A stretch of 64,000 nt of DNA from an uncultured Bacteroidales bacterium (GTDB taxonomy: Bacteria; Bacteroidota; Bacteroidia; Bacteroidales; P3), in NCBI GenBank assembly GCA_900318175.1, contig ONJQ01000004.1:40362-104361 (forward strand), in the 5' to 3' direction. This document shows, in pieces, positions 1 to 8,184 of the stretch. The stretch's first letter is position 1. Each line of letters starts with the position of its first letter. The position numbers and the translations under genes are program-made. The notes beneath the pieces were generated by a model. It saw only the letters and a list, made by a program, of their open reading frames with translations, did not search any database and was not told the DNA's origin.

Positions 1-1
1 C

Positions 2-148
2 TGCTACGACCTCGTCTACAATCCATCCCCCACGGCCTTCCTCATCCAGGCTGCTCAGGCAGGTGCCACAGTCTGCGACGGCCTTGCCATGCTCCACACT
101 CAGGCCGAGCTTAGCTGGCAGCTTTGGACGGCATCCAGCCCGCAATAG
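2..148 (+). CDS. aroE: Shikimate dehydrogenase, C-terminal fragment (cut by left edge)
   Basis: The last 48 codons of a gene that enters from the left edge, ending in TAG. The visible peptide reads YDLVYNP, then TAFL, then a DGLAML...QAELSWQLW tail, which is the conserved C-terminus of shikimate dehydrogenase (YD.VYNP..T.FL..A...GA....GL.ML..QA...F..W). The family carries out the NADPH-dependent reduction of 3-dehydroshikimate to shikimate in the chorismate pathway, in the cytoplasm. The N-terminal substrate-binding domain lies outside the window. It converges on the minus-strand gene ending at 213. Confidence 0.85.
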   Translation, partial: CYDLVYNPSPTAFLIQAAQAGATVCDGLAMLHTQAELSWQLWTASSPQ

Positions 149-212
149 CCCAAAAACAATTAAACCGCTCGCAATCCAGCGGCGGCAGATGTGAATCGAT
201 AATCGGGAAGAA

Positions 213-1436
213 TTAGTGCTTCGAATGCGATGCGGGCAGTTTCCTCACTTTGCGTGTTACCACCTCGCCCTTTTGTGTGGTCATCCGTACCACATAGATG
301 CCTGCAGGTTGTCTGCTAAGGTCTATCGTCAAGCCTCTCACCACTTGCTTCAGCATACGGCCTTGCGAGTCCCACACCTCCACCTTCAGTTCCTGTTCGG
401 CGCTGGGCTCGGTGTACACCAGTTGCACAATCCCATGGGTGGGGTTTGGGGCCAGCGTAGGCCAGTTGTTTTCGGGCTCTTGGCAGTCCATCGTCGCTAC
501 TGAGGGATGCAGGTACTCTGCCAGATATTCCGAAAGGTTGAGAGCTATTAGCCGTGGGGGATTGTTCATGCCTATACTGCTGAACTTTTCGCTCGTTACC
601 CAATAGTGCACACCGTCCGCCGTGGCTATGGCCTCGGTCTGCCATCCTATCTTGTTGCAGTAGAGTATCTTTTCTCGTTTGCTGTGGGTGAAATCCGTGC
701 CGCTGAACCCATACACCAGATACACGAACGGCTGTGCCAGTGTGCTGTAGCCGCACAATGCCAGCACGCACTGCTCCTCCTCCAACTGTTGGCTATAGTA
801 GCACGCACCCGTTATCAAGCCGTTCACATTCAGTCGGAACTTAGGCAGGGCCATATAATTGCCGGGCGTTTTTGGCAGGGCATAGCAGGTTGTCTGTTGT
901 GAGGTCCATTGCTTGGTGAAGAGATACAGGCTGTCGCCCACTGCCACCATCGCCTCGCAGTCATAGTCGGTCGTGGGCAGTCCCTTGCTCCGCGATCCGT
1001 CAGGGTCGTAGCCGTAGTAGGTGAAGCGGATGGTGTCCAGCTGGCATGTGCCATTTTCGATGGACAGTTTAGGCATGCGGTAGATACAAAAGTCGTGTCG
1101 CAGATAGGCGTTGCTGTTACCGAAATCCCCGAAATAGAAATAGTTCTCATCCTGAGTTACTTCCTCCATGTCGTAATACTGTAACCCGCACCCTATGCTG
1201 TCCTTTGACGCACCATTGGTTGTGTCCAAACTGAAGAGCTTCATCTGCCCATGGTCATTGCTGGTCCACAGCTCTCCTTCCCAGTACAATAATGCGGAAG
1301 TTCCGGACAGCCCGCTGTCCAAAATGCCGGCCACGGTGACATATTCAAATTCATTACCGTCATTCCGAGTTTGTGAGAATGACGGTAATGAATTTAAAAT
1401 CAGTAATATGAGCAATTTTATCGCTCTGTTTTTCAT
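213..1436 (-). CDS. Secreted beta-propeller-like protein with T9SS type A sorting domain
   Basis: A 407-residue exported protein. Residues 1-21 form a signal peptide (basic MKNRAIK, a Leu/Ile-rich core, then SFSQ). The middle has motifs such as LWTSNDHGQ, DMEEV and YFGDFGNS, resembling a Bacteroidota extracellular propeller family with 'W.hNDsG' and 'DwEdia...iGDFGNN' signatures. Residues from about 330 make a T9SS type A domain: PNPTHG, then LKVEVWDSQGRML, then QPAGIYVVRM, ending in basic residues. It should therefore cross the outer membrane by T9SS and be released or attached to the surface. The start is the ATG at 1436. A 19-bp perfect inverted repeat lies inside its first 30 codons. The ligand or enzymatic role is unknown. 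Confidence 0.8.
   Translation of the reverse strand: MKNRAIKLLILLILNSLPSFSQTRNDGNEFEYVTVAGILDSGLSGTSALLYWEGELWTSNDHGQMKLFSLDTTNGASKDSIGCGLQYYDMEEVTQDENYFYFGDFGNSNAYLRHDFCIYRMPKLSIENGTCQLDTIRFTYYGYDPDGSRSKGLPTTDYDCEAMVAVGDSLYLFTKQWTSQQTTCYALPKTPGNYMALPKFRLNVNGLITGACYYSQQLEEEQCVLALCGYSTLAQPFVYLVYGFSGTDFTHSKREKILYCNKIGWQTEAIATADGVHYWVTSEKFSSIGMNNPPRLIALNLSEYLAEYLHPSVATMDCQEPENNWPTLAPNPTHGIVQLVYTEPSAEQELKVEVWDSQGRMLKQVVRGLTIDLSRQPAGIYVVRMTTQKGEVVTRKVRKLPASHSKH
1347..1395. repeat. 19-bp perfect inverted repeat inside the 5' coding region
   Basis: Arms 1347-1365 (begins AAATTCATTACCGTC) and 1377-1395 (ends GACGGTAATGAATTT) are exact reverse complements around an 11-nt loop. The hairpin spans codons about 14-30 of the T9SS cargo gene, from the end of the signal peptide into the first mature residues. 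In mRNA it would form a very stable stem 40-90 nt after the start codon. Confidence 0.9.
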
Positions 1437-1581
1437 GGTGCAAAGATAATTATTTTTTTTTGATTATTAATAGCAAAAAATAAAAAAAATTATCACCCCT
1501 TGTTTTTATCTTATTTCGAGAAGTAATAATAGTAAGCTTTTCGGCACCTTTTATTGGCATGACTTTTTTATGGGAGACCGC

Positions 1582-1722
1582 TTTGTCAACAGAGCCGGAG
1601 TGGCTGAATCCTACCGTCCCATGCAAGGAGCCGATAGGTTCCGCAGTTTAGGGTGGTGAGATACCCCCATGTTTCGGGTGACGAACAGGTGCGGTGATGG
1701 TCCTGCTTGACAAAAGTCAATC
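1582..1722 (+). ncRNA. Putative structured RNA, family not recognised
   Basis: In the gap between the T9SS gene and the acyltransferase many complementary segments nest. TTTGTCAA (1582-1589) pairs with TTGACAAA (1707-1714), ACCGTC (1613-1618) with GATGGT (1696-1701), and CCGCA (1641-1645) with TGCGG (1690-1694). Inside are local hairpins AGCC/GGCT, GGAGCC-GATA-GGTTCC, GGGT/ACCC and GTTTCG/CGAAC. GGAGCC/GGTTCC competes with the CCGCA stem, so not all helices can coexist. The strand is a guess. It is not a tRNA, and I could not match it to SRP RNA, tmRNA or RNase P RNA. A 6S-like RNA is possible but unproven. No clear TAnnTTTG was found just upstream. The rest of 1437-1855 is AT-rich with no gene seen. 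Confidence 0.3.
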
Positions 1723-1855
1723 AAGCATAGTGATGGGGTGTTTCTATTCTGCATACATTCCTTTTTGTACCCGTTTCGCACCCCCGTAGCGCAAACGCGG
1801 TTCGGACCCAATCAAAATATCCCTTTCAAAACTTCATTGAATCAAATAAAATTCG

Positions 1856-1863
1856 TATCTTTG
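1856..1863 (+). promoter_or_regulatory. Bacteroidota -7 element for the acyltransferase gene
   Basis: TATCTTTG, a match to TAnnTTTG, lies 9 nt before the ATG at 1873. This decides the gene start: upstream in-frame ATGs, such as 1738, would lie outside the transcript. Confidence 0.7.
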
Positions 1864-1872
1864 CCAATTACT

Positions 1873-2946
1873 ATGGAATTGAACGAAGAACAATATTCTT
1901 GTCAAGGACAGGAATTTAAGTCTATTATGGCTGCCTTGGCCGACCACCCGCTGGCCGCAAAACTCTTTCCTGACCTTTCCGCCGAGGCCGTGAAACAGCG
2001 TTTCCTGTCCTACGACGGTGTGCGTTCATTCCAGTCCGACGCCATGTATCGTGCTTGTCAATTCCTTATTCAGTCTACCTTCACCGACTTCTCCTGCTCC
2101 GGCACGCAATACCTCGACGGAAAACCCACCCTCTTCATCTCCAACCATCGCGACATTGTTGTCGACAGCCTCCTGCTGCAATACCAACTCGTCTCCCAAG
2201 GACTCGACACCTCCTACATCGTCATCGGTGCCAACCTCTTCGAGATGCCCCTGATGACCCAAATGGCCAAAGTCAACAAGATGATTGGCATACCCCGTGT
2301 CAGTGGCGGCAAGGCTTTTTACAACAGCATGATGCAGCTCTCCCATCTGCTGCGCACACTGGTGGTGCAGCGTGGACAAAGCGTATGGATTGCCCAGCGC
2401 AATGGCCGCACTAAAGACGGCATTGACCATACCGACCCTGCCCTCATCAAGATGATCTCCCGCTCAGACCCCGACCCTGTCCGCGCACTCGACTCCCTGC
2501 ACATTGTCCCCCTCAGCATCTCATACGAGTGGGAACCCTGTGCTCCGCAAAAAGCCCGCGAGCTCGTACTTCGCGCCCAAGGCCCCTACACCAAGCAGCC
2601 CGGCGAGGACACGCAGAGCATCCTCAGCGGCCTCAGCGGCCACAAAGGTCATGTCCACCTCACCGTCTGCCCTCCGCTCACCCGTGATGAACTGGACCAA
2701 CTGCACGGCGACACTGACGGCGTGGCTGCCCTCATCGACAGCCGCATAGCCCAGGGCTACACCATCTTCGACAACAGCCGCCTTGCTGCAGCCCTCCTTT
2801 CCGGAAGCCCCATCAAGCACAGCCCCCAGCTACTGCGTTTTGAACACTACCTCGACGAAGCCTGCTCCCGCTACCCCCTCGGCCCCGAATTCCGCCAAAC
2901 CCTCCTCAGCATCTACGCTGCCCCGCTGATGCAGTCGAAAAAGTGA
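1873..2946 (+). CDS. PlsC/PlsB-type glycerolipid acyltransferase family protein
   Basis: A 357-residue protein starting MELNEEQY, chosen over a 45-codon upstream extension because TATCTTTG ends 9 nt before this ATG. About residue 95 it has FISNHRDIVVDS, followed by a GANLFEMP stretch and later SVWIAQRNGRTKDG; this is the block pattern of lysophosphatidate/glycerol-3-phosphate acyltransferases (NH....D, then the substrate-binding and 'EG.R'-type blocks). The family transfers a fatty acyl chain to a (lyso)phosphatidate-type acceptor at the inner membrane. The His-Asp spacing (H-R-D-I-V-V-D) differs from strict HX4D, so the exact acceptor is uncertain. No transmembrane segment is obvious. It is followed 91 bp later by prfA. 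Confidence 0.65.
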   Translation: MELNEEQYSCQGQEFKSIMAALADHPLAAKLFPDLSAEAVKQRFLSYDGVRSFQSDAMYRACQFLIQSTFTDFSCSGTQYLDGKPTLFISNHRDIVVDSLLLQYQLVSQGLDTSYIVIGANLFEMPLMTQMAKVNKMIGIPRVSGGKAFYNSMMQLSHLLRTLVVQRGQSVWIAQRNGRTKDGIDHTDPALIKMISRSDPDPVRALDSLHIVPLSISYEWEPCAPQKARELVLRAQGPYTKQPGEDTQSILSGLSGHKGHVHLTVCPPLTRDELDQLHGDTDGVAALIDSRIAQGYTIFDNSRLAAALLSGSPIKHSPQLLRFEHYLDEACSRYPLGPEFRQTLLSIYAAPLMQSKK

Positions 2947-3037
2947 TAACAGCCGGCTCCCGCGGATGATTTACACTATTCGCGAAGATAGATGTTGATT
3001 ATAGATAGTTATTTTTTAATTGTTAATAGAAACCCAC

Positions 3038-4108
3038 ATGTTAGACAAACTCGAAGCCATCTACGCCCGTTACCAGGAAATCGAACAGCAGATGAATGAC
3101 CCTCAGGTCACATCCGACATGAAACGCTACGTCAAACTCAGCAAGGACTACAAAGACCTGCAGCCTGTAGTCAAGGCCTACCACGACTACAAGACCCTCC
3201 TTGACACCATAGCCGAGTGCAAGGAGCTCCTCAGCACCGAGAAAGACGAAGAACTGCGCGAAATGGCCAAAACCGAACTCGCCGAATGCTCCGAACGCCG
3301 AGATAAGATGGAAGAGGAAATCCGCATCCTCCTCATCCCCGAAGACCCCACCGACAGCAAAAACGCCGTGGTGGAAATCCGTGGCGGCACCGGTGGCGAC
3401 GAAGCCTGTATCTTTGCTGGCGACCTCTTCCGCATGTATACCCGCTTCTGTGAGAAGAAACACTGGAAAATCGAGGTCGTCGACTTCAACGAAGGCCCCT
3501 CTGGCGGCTACAAGGACATCACCTTCAATGTCACTGGCGAGAAGGTCTACGGCATGCTCAAATATGAAAGCGGCGTCCACCGTGTGCAGCGTGTCCCCGC
3601 AACCGAGACCCAAGGCCGTGTCCACACCTCTGCCGCCGGTGTCGTCGTCCTGCCCGAAGCCGAGGAACTCGATGTCGAACTTAACATGTCCGACGTCAAG
3701 AAGGAGACCTTCTGCGCCTCCGGCCCCGGTGGCCAATGCGTCAACACCACCTACTCCGCCGTCCGCCTCACCCACATCCCTACCGGTATCGTCGTCTCCA
3801 TGCAGGATCAAAAGTCCCAGATCAAGAACATGGAAAAGGCCATCTCCATCCTCCGCACCCGTCTCTACGAGCGCGAATACAACAAATACATGGAAGAACT
3901 TTCCACCAAGCGCAAGACCATGGTGGCCACAGGCGACCGCAGCGAGAAGGTACGCACTTACAATTACCCGCAGAGCCGCGTCACCGACCACCGCATCGGC
4001 TATACCATGTACAACCTTCCCGCCTTTATGGATGGCGACATCGAGGACCTTATCGATGCCCTCCAACTGGCCGAAAACGCCGAGAAACTCAAAGAGAGTG
4101 TGGGCTAA
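3038..4108 (+). CDS. prfA: Peptide chain release factor 1
   Basis: A 356-residue class I release factor that recognises UAA and UAG in the ribosomal A site and triggers peptidyl-tRNA hydrolysis. The codon-reading tripeptide is P187-A188-T189 in RVPATETQGR, the RF1 form (RF2 would have SPF). The catalytic GGQ is G231-G232-Q233 within SGPGGQCVNTTYSAVR. The coiled N-terminal domain (residues 1-100) and the C-terminal RVTDHRIGYT block are intact, and the length is normal for RF1. The ATG at 3038 fits better than a TTG six codons upstream, since MLDKLEAI matches the family N-terminus. No clear TAnnTTTG lies in the 91-bp gap before it, so it may be co-transcribed with the acyltransferase gene. Confidence 0.95.
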   Translation: MLDKLEAIYARYQEIEQQMNDPQVTSDMKRYVKLSKDYKDLQPVVKAYHDYKTLLDTIAECKELLSTEKDEELREMAKTELAECSERRDKMEEEIRILLIPEDPTDSKNAVVEIRGGTGGDEACIFAGDLFRMYTRFCEKKHWKIEVVDFNEGPSGGYKDITFNVTGEKVYGMLKYESGVHRVQRVPATETQGRVHTSAAGVVVLPEAEELDVELNMSDVKKETFCASGPGGQCVNTTYSAVRLTHIPTGIVVSMQDQKSQIKNMEKAISILRTRLYEREYNKYMEELSTKRKTMVATGDRSEKVRTYNYPQSRVTDHRIGYTMYNLPAFMDGDIEDLIDALQLAENAEKLKESVG

Positions 4109-4165
4109 CTCCACTCCTTTTTGCTCAGTCCGTCCTCACTCGTTGTACCATTTATCCAATCATAT

Positions 4166-4198
4166 TGGGAGAAATGTTAGAGAAATGACGAAGAAATG
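4166..4198. repeat. 11-bp-period tandem repeat, locus 1
   Basis: Three contiguous 11-bp units between convergent genes: TGGGAGAAATG, TTAGAGAAATG and ACGAAGAAATG. Less perfect 11-bp phasing may continue to about 4230. The units match those at 20.8, 36.5 and 54.5 kb. Confidence 0.7.
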
Positions 4199-4210
4199 AC
4201 ATATAAGAAG

Positions 4211-4267
4211 CGAACGAGCAGCGTAAAATGAGACAGAGGCTCCCCCAAGCAGGGGAGCCTCCGTTCG
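4211..4267. terminator. Bidirectional hairpin between prfA and the lipoprotein gene
   Basis: GAGGCTCCCC (4236-4245) and GGGGAGCCTC (4252-4261) form a 10-bp stem with a 6-nt loop. CGAACG (4211-4216) can pair outside it with CGTTCG (4262-4267). It lies between convergent genes and could end transcripts from both, although no long T-run follows directly on either strand. Confidence 0.5.
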
Positions 4268-4316
4268 TATAAAATGATTCTGAAGAAACAGCAGTTTTTC
4301 AAAGAGTGCAGCACAA

Positions 4317-6206
4317 CTACTTAGCACTGCCGGGAACGACATCGCGCACCAAACGCACAGCGCTTTTAACGTTGGGCGACATGGGCAGCATAATGGCATA
4401 GAATCCATCGGAAATATAGATGCCCATTTCCTCTGCATCTTGCATTACTCCTTCGGCATCGGGGTGACTGAAGATGTCATTATACAGGCCAGTCTGTGAG
4501 AATGCCCCTGCATAAGCGCCAGTTGAGTTATTTGTATTGTTTAATGAAAGGTATTCATTTCCAGAAGGTGTGGCAGACCAATAAAAGTTGGCCTTTTCTT
4601 CAAGCTGTATTATTAGCCAGAATAAAGGAGCCAGCATACCTCCTTCTGCTTCCTCCCAACTGGTTCCTAAACGAGGCCATTCCTCGCTATGGGTATACAT
4701 CCATTGTACGCTCCTGTTATTATCCGTAGCAGTAGTCTCAGAAACGTTCATGGTTCCCATTGCTCCAGCAGCGGGCAGGAAGATGGCTCCAGCAGCTTCC
4801 ATTAATTGGGCCTGGGCGGCAGTGTAAGTGTTGCGGCTGTAGAAGTCGTTCCAGCCAAAACCGGGGACAAAAGTGGTCCCTGCAGGCTGGTGCCATACAT
4901 CGGGTAGGAAGATGAAACCGTTTACACCTGCAATGTTGGCTCCGCCTACCTTTTGGAATGCGTCGGGACGACCTGCTGCCAGGTAAGTCCATTGGTCTCT
5001 GGTAAGTGTGCGCCAGGTGTAGTCACCACCATTGGAAATGGTGTTGTTACCCCAGTCGTTGAAAGTGGAGTAATCGGCATCGTCTGTTGAGCAGAAGGTG
5101 GGGTTATTGCCTGTTCCCCAGCCAAAGAGGTCTATCCAGTCAATGGACGATACCTCTCCACGGAAATAGGCTCCTTGGCTTTCGCCCACAAAGTCGAGCT
5201 GTGTCGGGGCAAAACGCCAGATGTGGTTTGAGGGGCTGTATTGCAGGTTGCCGGGGGCGAACTTGATGTACTGGTTGGGAGCAATGGAGAAGAGGCCGCT
5301 GATGTCGCGGAAGACCAACAGCTCGTCGGTGGGGTCGTTGTCGCGGAGGTCGAAGGCTGTGTACTGGCTGCGGACAATGGTGGTGGAGGTGTTTTTGCCG
5401 AGGGTGCAGTAGCCGCCCTCATCGTTGCTGAAAGTGAAGGTGAGGCTATTGTAGGTTCCCGGAGGCAGGCAGATATAGAAATCTTTCTCGGTGCTGATGG
5501 AAATGCCTTGGCCATTGGTACCGAGGTTGAGGATGGTGGTGTTGCTGCCGTTGCTGCTGTAGACCAGCGGGGGGACGACAACCTGTCCGACGGTCCAGTC
5601 TGCGGTTTGATCGATGACAAAGAGGCCGTTGATGGGTTGGTCGGCAGTGACGGAGATGGAGGTGATAGTGGTGTTGGCTTTCTGCATGGTGAGCTTGATG
5701 AGGCCGAATGCATTCTTGAAGTTGAGCCTGTTGTTAGTGGAATAGGCGTACATGGGGAAGCCGTGCAGGTTGCCGTCGGGGCTGTTGTAGGTGGCAGGGA
5801 GATTGACACCACCGGATTGGATGTCGACAATTTCGGCAGGGTAGATGGCTTGGAAGAAATTGGCTTCGGGGTAGCCGTCGGTGTAGCAGGAGGCTCCGGG
5901 ATTGCCCACATCGATGTCCATGCCAGTGCCGGAGGCATTAGCCACATAGGTGAAGTCGGTGGTGACTTCGCCGCCATTGTTGGCAGCGTAGATGCCGAAG
6001 TTCATGTTGTCGTTCAGGACAATGATATGGTCGGAGGCGTCCCATTTGAGGCGGTTGCCGTCGAGGTAGGTCTTGGTGTTGATGTCGGCATATCGCTCAA
6101 GGGTGGCGGTGAAGGTGCTGCCCGCAAGGTTGTCTTTCTGGCATGAACCGAAGGCAAGCGTCATAAGGGCTGCGCAAAGGGTAAGGAGTGTATGTTGTCT
6201 CTTCAT
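4317..6206 (-). CDS. Large lipoprotein with 'PGNLQY...DLFGWGTG...YWSATP' domain (copy 2)
   Basis: A 629-residue predicted lipoprotein: MKRQHTLLTL signal, then a lipobox ending in FGSC (C21). Residues 30-290 look like a beta-sandwich surface domain (Gly/Thr/Asn-rich, fimbrillin-like in character). Residues 300-625 carry FAPGNLQYSP, IDLFGWGTGN, a TRDQWTYL stretch, FYWSATPSGN and a final VKSAVRLVRDV. This is the plan of Bacteroidota surface proteins whose C-terminal part resembles the FISUMP/Lcl-type fold. The gene begins 11 bp after a small peptide gene and is a diverged paralogue of the gene at 6517-8112. It is probably exposed on the outer membrane. An adhesive or fimbria-like role is inference only. 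Confidence 0.65.
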   Translation of the reverse strand: MKRQHTLLTLCAALMTLAFGSCQKDNLAGSTFTATLERYADINTKTYLDGNRLKWDASDHIIVLNDNMNFGIYAANNGGEVTTDFTYVANASGTGMDIDVGNPGASCYTDGYPEANFFQAIYPAEIVDIQSGGVNLPATYNSPDGNLHGFPMYAYSTNNRLNFKNAFGLIKLTMQKANTTITSISVTADQPINGLFVIDQTADWTVGQVVVPPLVYSSNGSNTTILNLGTNGQGISISTEKDFYICLPPGTYNSLTFTFSNDEGGYCTLGKNTSTTIVRSQYTAFDLRDNDPTDELLVFRDISGLFSIAPNQYIKFAPGNLQYSPSNHIWRFAPTQLDFVGESQGAYFRGEVSSIDWIDLFGWGTGNNPTFCSTDDADYSTFNDWGNNTISNGGDYTWRTLTRDQWTYLAAGRPDAFQKVGGANIAGVNGFIFLPDVWHQPAGTTFVPGFGWNDFYSRNTYTAAQAQLMEAAGAIFLPAAGAMGTMNVSETTATDNNRSVQWMYTHSEEWPRLGTSWEEAEGGMLAPLFWLIIQLEEKANFYWSATPSGNEYLSLNNTNNSTGAYAGAFSQTGLYNDIFSHPDAEGVMQDAEEMGIYISDGFYAIMLPMSPNVKSAVRLVRDVVPGSAK

Positions 6207-6217
6207 GGCTGTGGGTT

Positions 6218-6400
6218 TTAATAACGGGTAAGATCATCACGGCCGATAACATCACCGTTTTGCGAAACGGCTTCGGTGGCGAACAGGTTGACGTCGGTGG
6301 TACTGCTTTCTGCAGCTTCGAAAGGGGATCCGGCAAAGCCGTGCTCCACGCAGAAGTGTACCACTTTGATGCGGGGTGTTGTGTATGACTCTTTTTCCAT
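6218..6400 (-). CDS. Small YxTP-motif peptide preceding lipoprotein copy 2
   Basis: A 60-residue protein starting MEKESYTTPRIKVV at the ATG at 6400. The N-terminal half aligns with the 59-residue product at 8185-8364 as Y-x-T-P-x3-V-x5-V-E-x-G-[FY]-x2-S; the C-terminal halves differ. There is no signal peptide or transmembrane segment. It ends 11 bp before the lipoprotein gene, so co-translation is likely. The N-terminal YxxP recalls leader motifs of some ribosomally made peptides, but no modifying enzyme is nearby. It could equally be a short chaperone, pilin accessory or secreted peptide. I do not recognise a named family. Confidence 0.6.
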   Translation of the reverse strand: MEKESYTTPRIKVVHFCVEHGFAGSPFEAAESSTTDVNLFATEAVSQNGDVIGRDDLTRY

Positions 6401-6456
6401 AAGTTGTGTTGTTATTATTGTTTCTTGTGTTGATGATTTGCCGAATGGCAGAAAAA

Positions 6457-6498
6457 AACTTATTTGCCCACCACGCAAAGAGGGTGGGCAAATAAGTT
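6457..6498 (-). terminator. Intrinsic terminator between the two peptide-lipoprotein modules
   Basis: A perfect 16-bp stem, AACTTATTTGCCCACC (6457-6472) against 6483-6498, with a 10-nt loop. On the minus strand it is followed by a run of seven T. It lies directly after the stop of the 6517-8112 gene and before the 6400 peptide gene, with no consensus promoter in between. Confidence 0.85.
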
Positions 6499-6516
6499 GG
6501 ATGTCAACTGAATTGT

Positions 6517-8112
6517 TTAGTTGGCATATTGCACCAGACGGACGTTGATCTTACCGGGACGGTTGCCATTGTTCAAAGCGGTGCGACACATGGACTCGAC
6601 GGCGATGGTGGGGCTGCCGCTGTTGCTGTTGGGCAGACTTACGTGGTATGCCTTGCGGTAGTCAAAAGATTCGCCTGAGACAGGTGTGCTCGTCCAGTAA
6701 CCGTTGACTTCTTGGCTGAAGCCCCATGAGTGGTTGACATTGGCCAAATAGTTCATGTGGCCGCCAGCGGGCAAGAATACCACACCTTTTTTCTGATAGT
6801 TGTTGACAAAGTCGGTAGAAGAGATGGTCTGGGGGAGTGACTGGTTGAAATCATCGGGAGCAATGATAAGGCCGTTGACACCGTTGACAGAACCGATACG
6901 GCATTTGCCACTGCGTTTGTCGTTGCTGGTGAGGTTGAGGAGGTAGCTCCATTGAGTGCGGCTCAGGGTGAACCAAGAACCAACACAATGGGAGTTGTTG
7001 TTCAGTTTGTCGCCATAGAATGTGCCCCAATCGTTAAACTGGTCATATCCGATGGTTGCACTCGTCGAAGCGGCATCGGCGCGGTTGTAGCCAGGAATGG
7101 TGCCAGTGCCCCAGCCGAAGAGGTCAATCCAAGTGTTGGTGGCAGGTACAGCACGTGTGATAAGGCCATATCGTCCTTCTTGACGGTTGGCAGCTAATTT
7201 ACGGTCCCACTGGTTGGGAGAGAAACGGGCACAGTCTGCTCTGTCGTCAGTGTAGAAGTTACCCATATCGCCACCCCAGTTAGCAATGCTGCCGTAGTCA
7301 CTTCTGTTGTAGTACTCGAAGTTGCCAGGAGAGAAGAATACTTGTCTGGAAGCAGAGACGGAGAATTTGTGGGCGCACTTGATGGCATAAAATACGCCTT
7401 TCTGCATGTTGACTGTTTGGTTCATGACCTTAGTGAAGGTCTTGCCAGTGATGGTCAGCTTATGTTGGCCAGCGGGAAGGGGAACATACATGACGGAGGC
7501 ATAGTTGGGATTGGATATGGTGAGAGTCTTGTTAGCCGATGTGGCAGTGGGAGCAGTGAGGGTCCATTCACCATTGGCATAGGTCTCTGTAAACACACCA
7601 GCAAGGGCAGAATTCTCAGATGTGATGGTCACTTGGTCGGGGATGACTACGAATTCGAGCTTCAGCAGAGTGCAGATGTTGGAGTAGATAATAGTGTGCA
7701 CTGCATTGGGGCCGATGTAAGAGCACTGACCCACCATGGGAGCTTGCAGTTGGTTGGCAGTGTAGGTGTAGGAGGTTGGCATTGTGAAAGTGTAGCTGCA
7801 ATTGGTTTCATTGAATGAAGGATCGGTGGCACGACCAGCATAGAATGAGTAGAACATATTGTTGATAGGGGAGATGGGGGAGCTGAAAGAGATGCTGCTA
7901 CTGCTCTGGACGTTGCCAGAAGTGCTGTTGATAAGCACGGGGTCACCTGCAGTCCAAAGGGTGGTGTTGCCAGCGCCGAAGGTGGTTTTGTCTTCACCAG
8001 TGTACTCGGGCATTTCGAGTTTGAAAACTTGTTCGGTCTCGTTTTTGCAGCCAACCATAAACAGGGCAGCGGCAAAGAGGACAATAGATGTCTTGCTTAT
8101 TATTTTTCTCAT
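6517..8112 (-). CDS. Large lipoprotein with 'PGNFEY...DLFGWGTG...YWTSTP' domain (copy 1)
   Basis: A 531-residue predicted lipoprotein: MRKIISKTSIV signal with lipobox FMVGC (C22). Residues 25-235 form a beta-rich domain with repeated Ser/Thr (fimbrillin-like in character). The C-terminal half has VFFSPGNFEYYN, WIDLFGWGTGT, FNDWGTFYG, TLSRTQWSYL, GYWTSTPVSG and a terminal INVRLVQYAN. These blocks occur in the same order in the 4317-6206 product, so the two are paralogues, though the overall sequence has drifted far. A 59-residue peptide gene ends 72 bp upstream on the same strand and a strong terminator follows. Surface exposure is inferred; the partner or substrate is unknown. Confidence 0.65.
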   Translation of the reverse strand: MRKIISKTSIVLFAAALFMVGCKNETEQVFKLEMPEYTGEDKTTFGAGNTTLWTAGDPVLINSTSGNVQSSSSISFSSPISPINNMFYSFYAGRATDPSFNETNCSYTFTMPTSYTYTANQLQAPMVGQCSYIGPNAVHTIIYSNICTLLKLEFVVIPDQVTITSENSALAGVFTETYANGEWTLTAPTATSANKTLTISNPNYASVMYVPLPAGQHKLTITGKTFTKVMNQTVNMQKGVFYAIKCAHKFSVSASRQVFFSPGNFEYYNRSDYGSIANWGGDMGNFYTDDRADCARFSPNQWDRKLAANRQEGRYGLITRAVPATNTWIDLFGWGTGTIPGYNRADAASTSATIGYDQFNDWGTFYGDKLNNNSHCVGSWFTLSRTQWSYLLNLTSNDKRSGKCRIGSVNGVNGLIIAPDDFNQSLPQTISSTDFVNNYQKKGVVFLPAGGHMNYLANVNHSWGFSQEVNGYWTSTPVSGESFDYRKAYHVSLPNSNSGSPTIAVESMCRTALNNGNRPGKINVRLVQYAN

Positions 8113-8184
8113 TGTATGGTTTTGATTTTTAATTTTGATTAATAAAGTGATAGTTTGAAGATGTTTGCGAGGGGCATAGAGTTA

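Noticed and set aside
1584-1680. tRNA-like start (GCCGGAGTGGCTGAATC) resembling a tRNA-Ser or tRNA-Leu D arm
   Set aside because: No acceptor stem, anticodon arm or TTC loop can be placed, so it is treated only as part of a possible structured RNA.
3041-4114. Open frame of over 350 codons antisense to prfA
   Set aside because: It mirrors the G/C-rich third codon positions of prfA, has a hydrophobic, low-complexity translation and no recognisable motif. The plus strand is clearly release factor 1.
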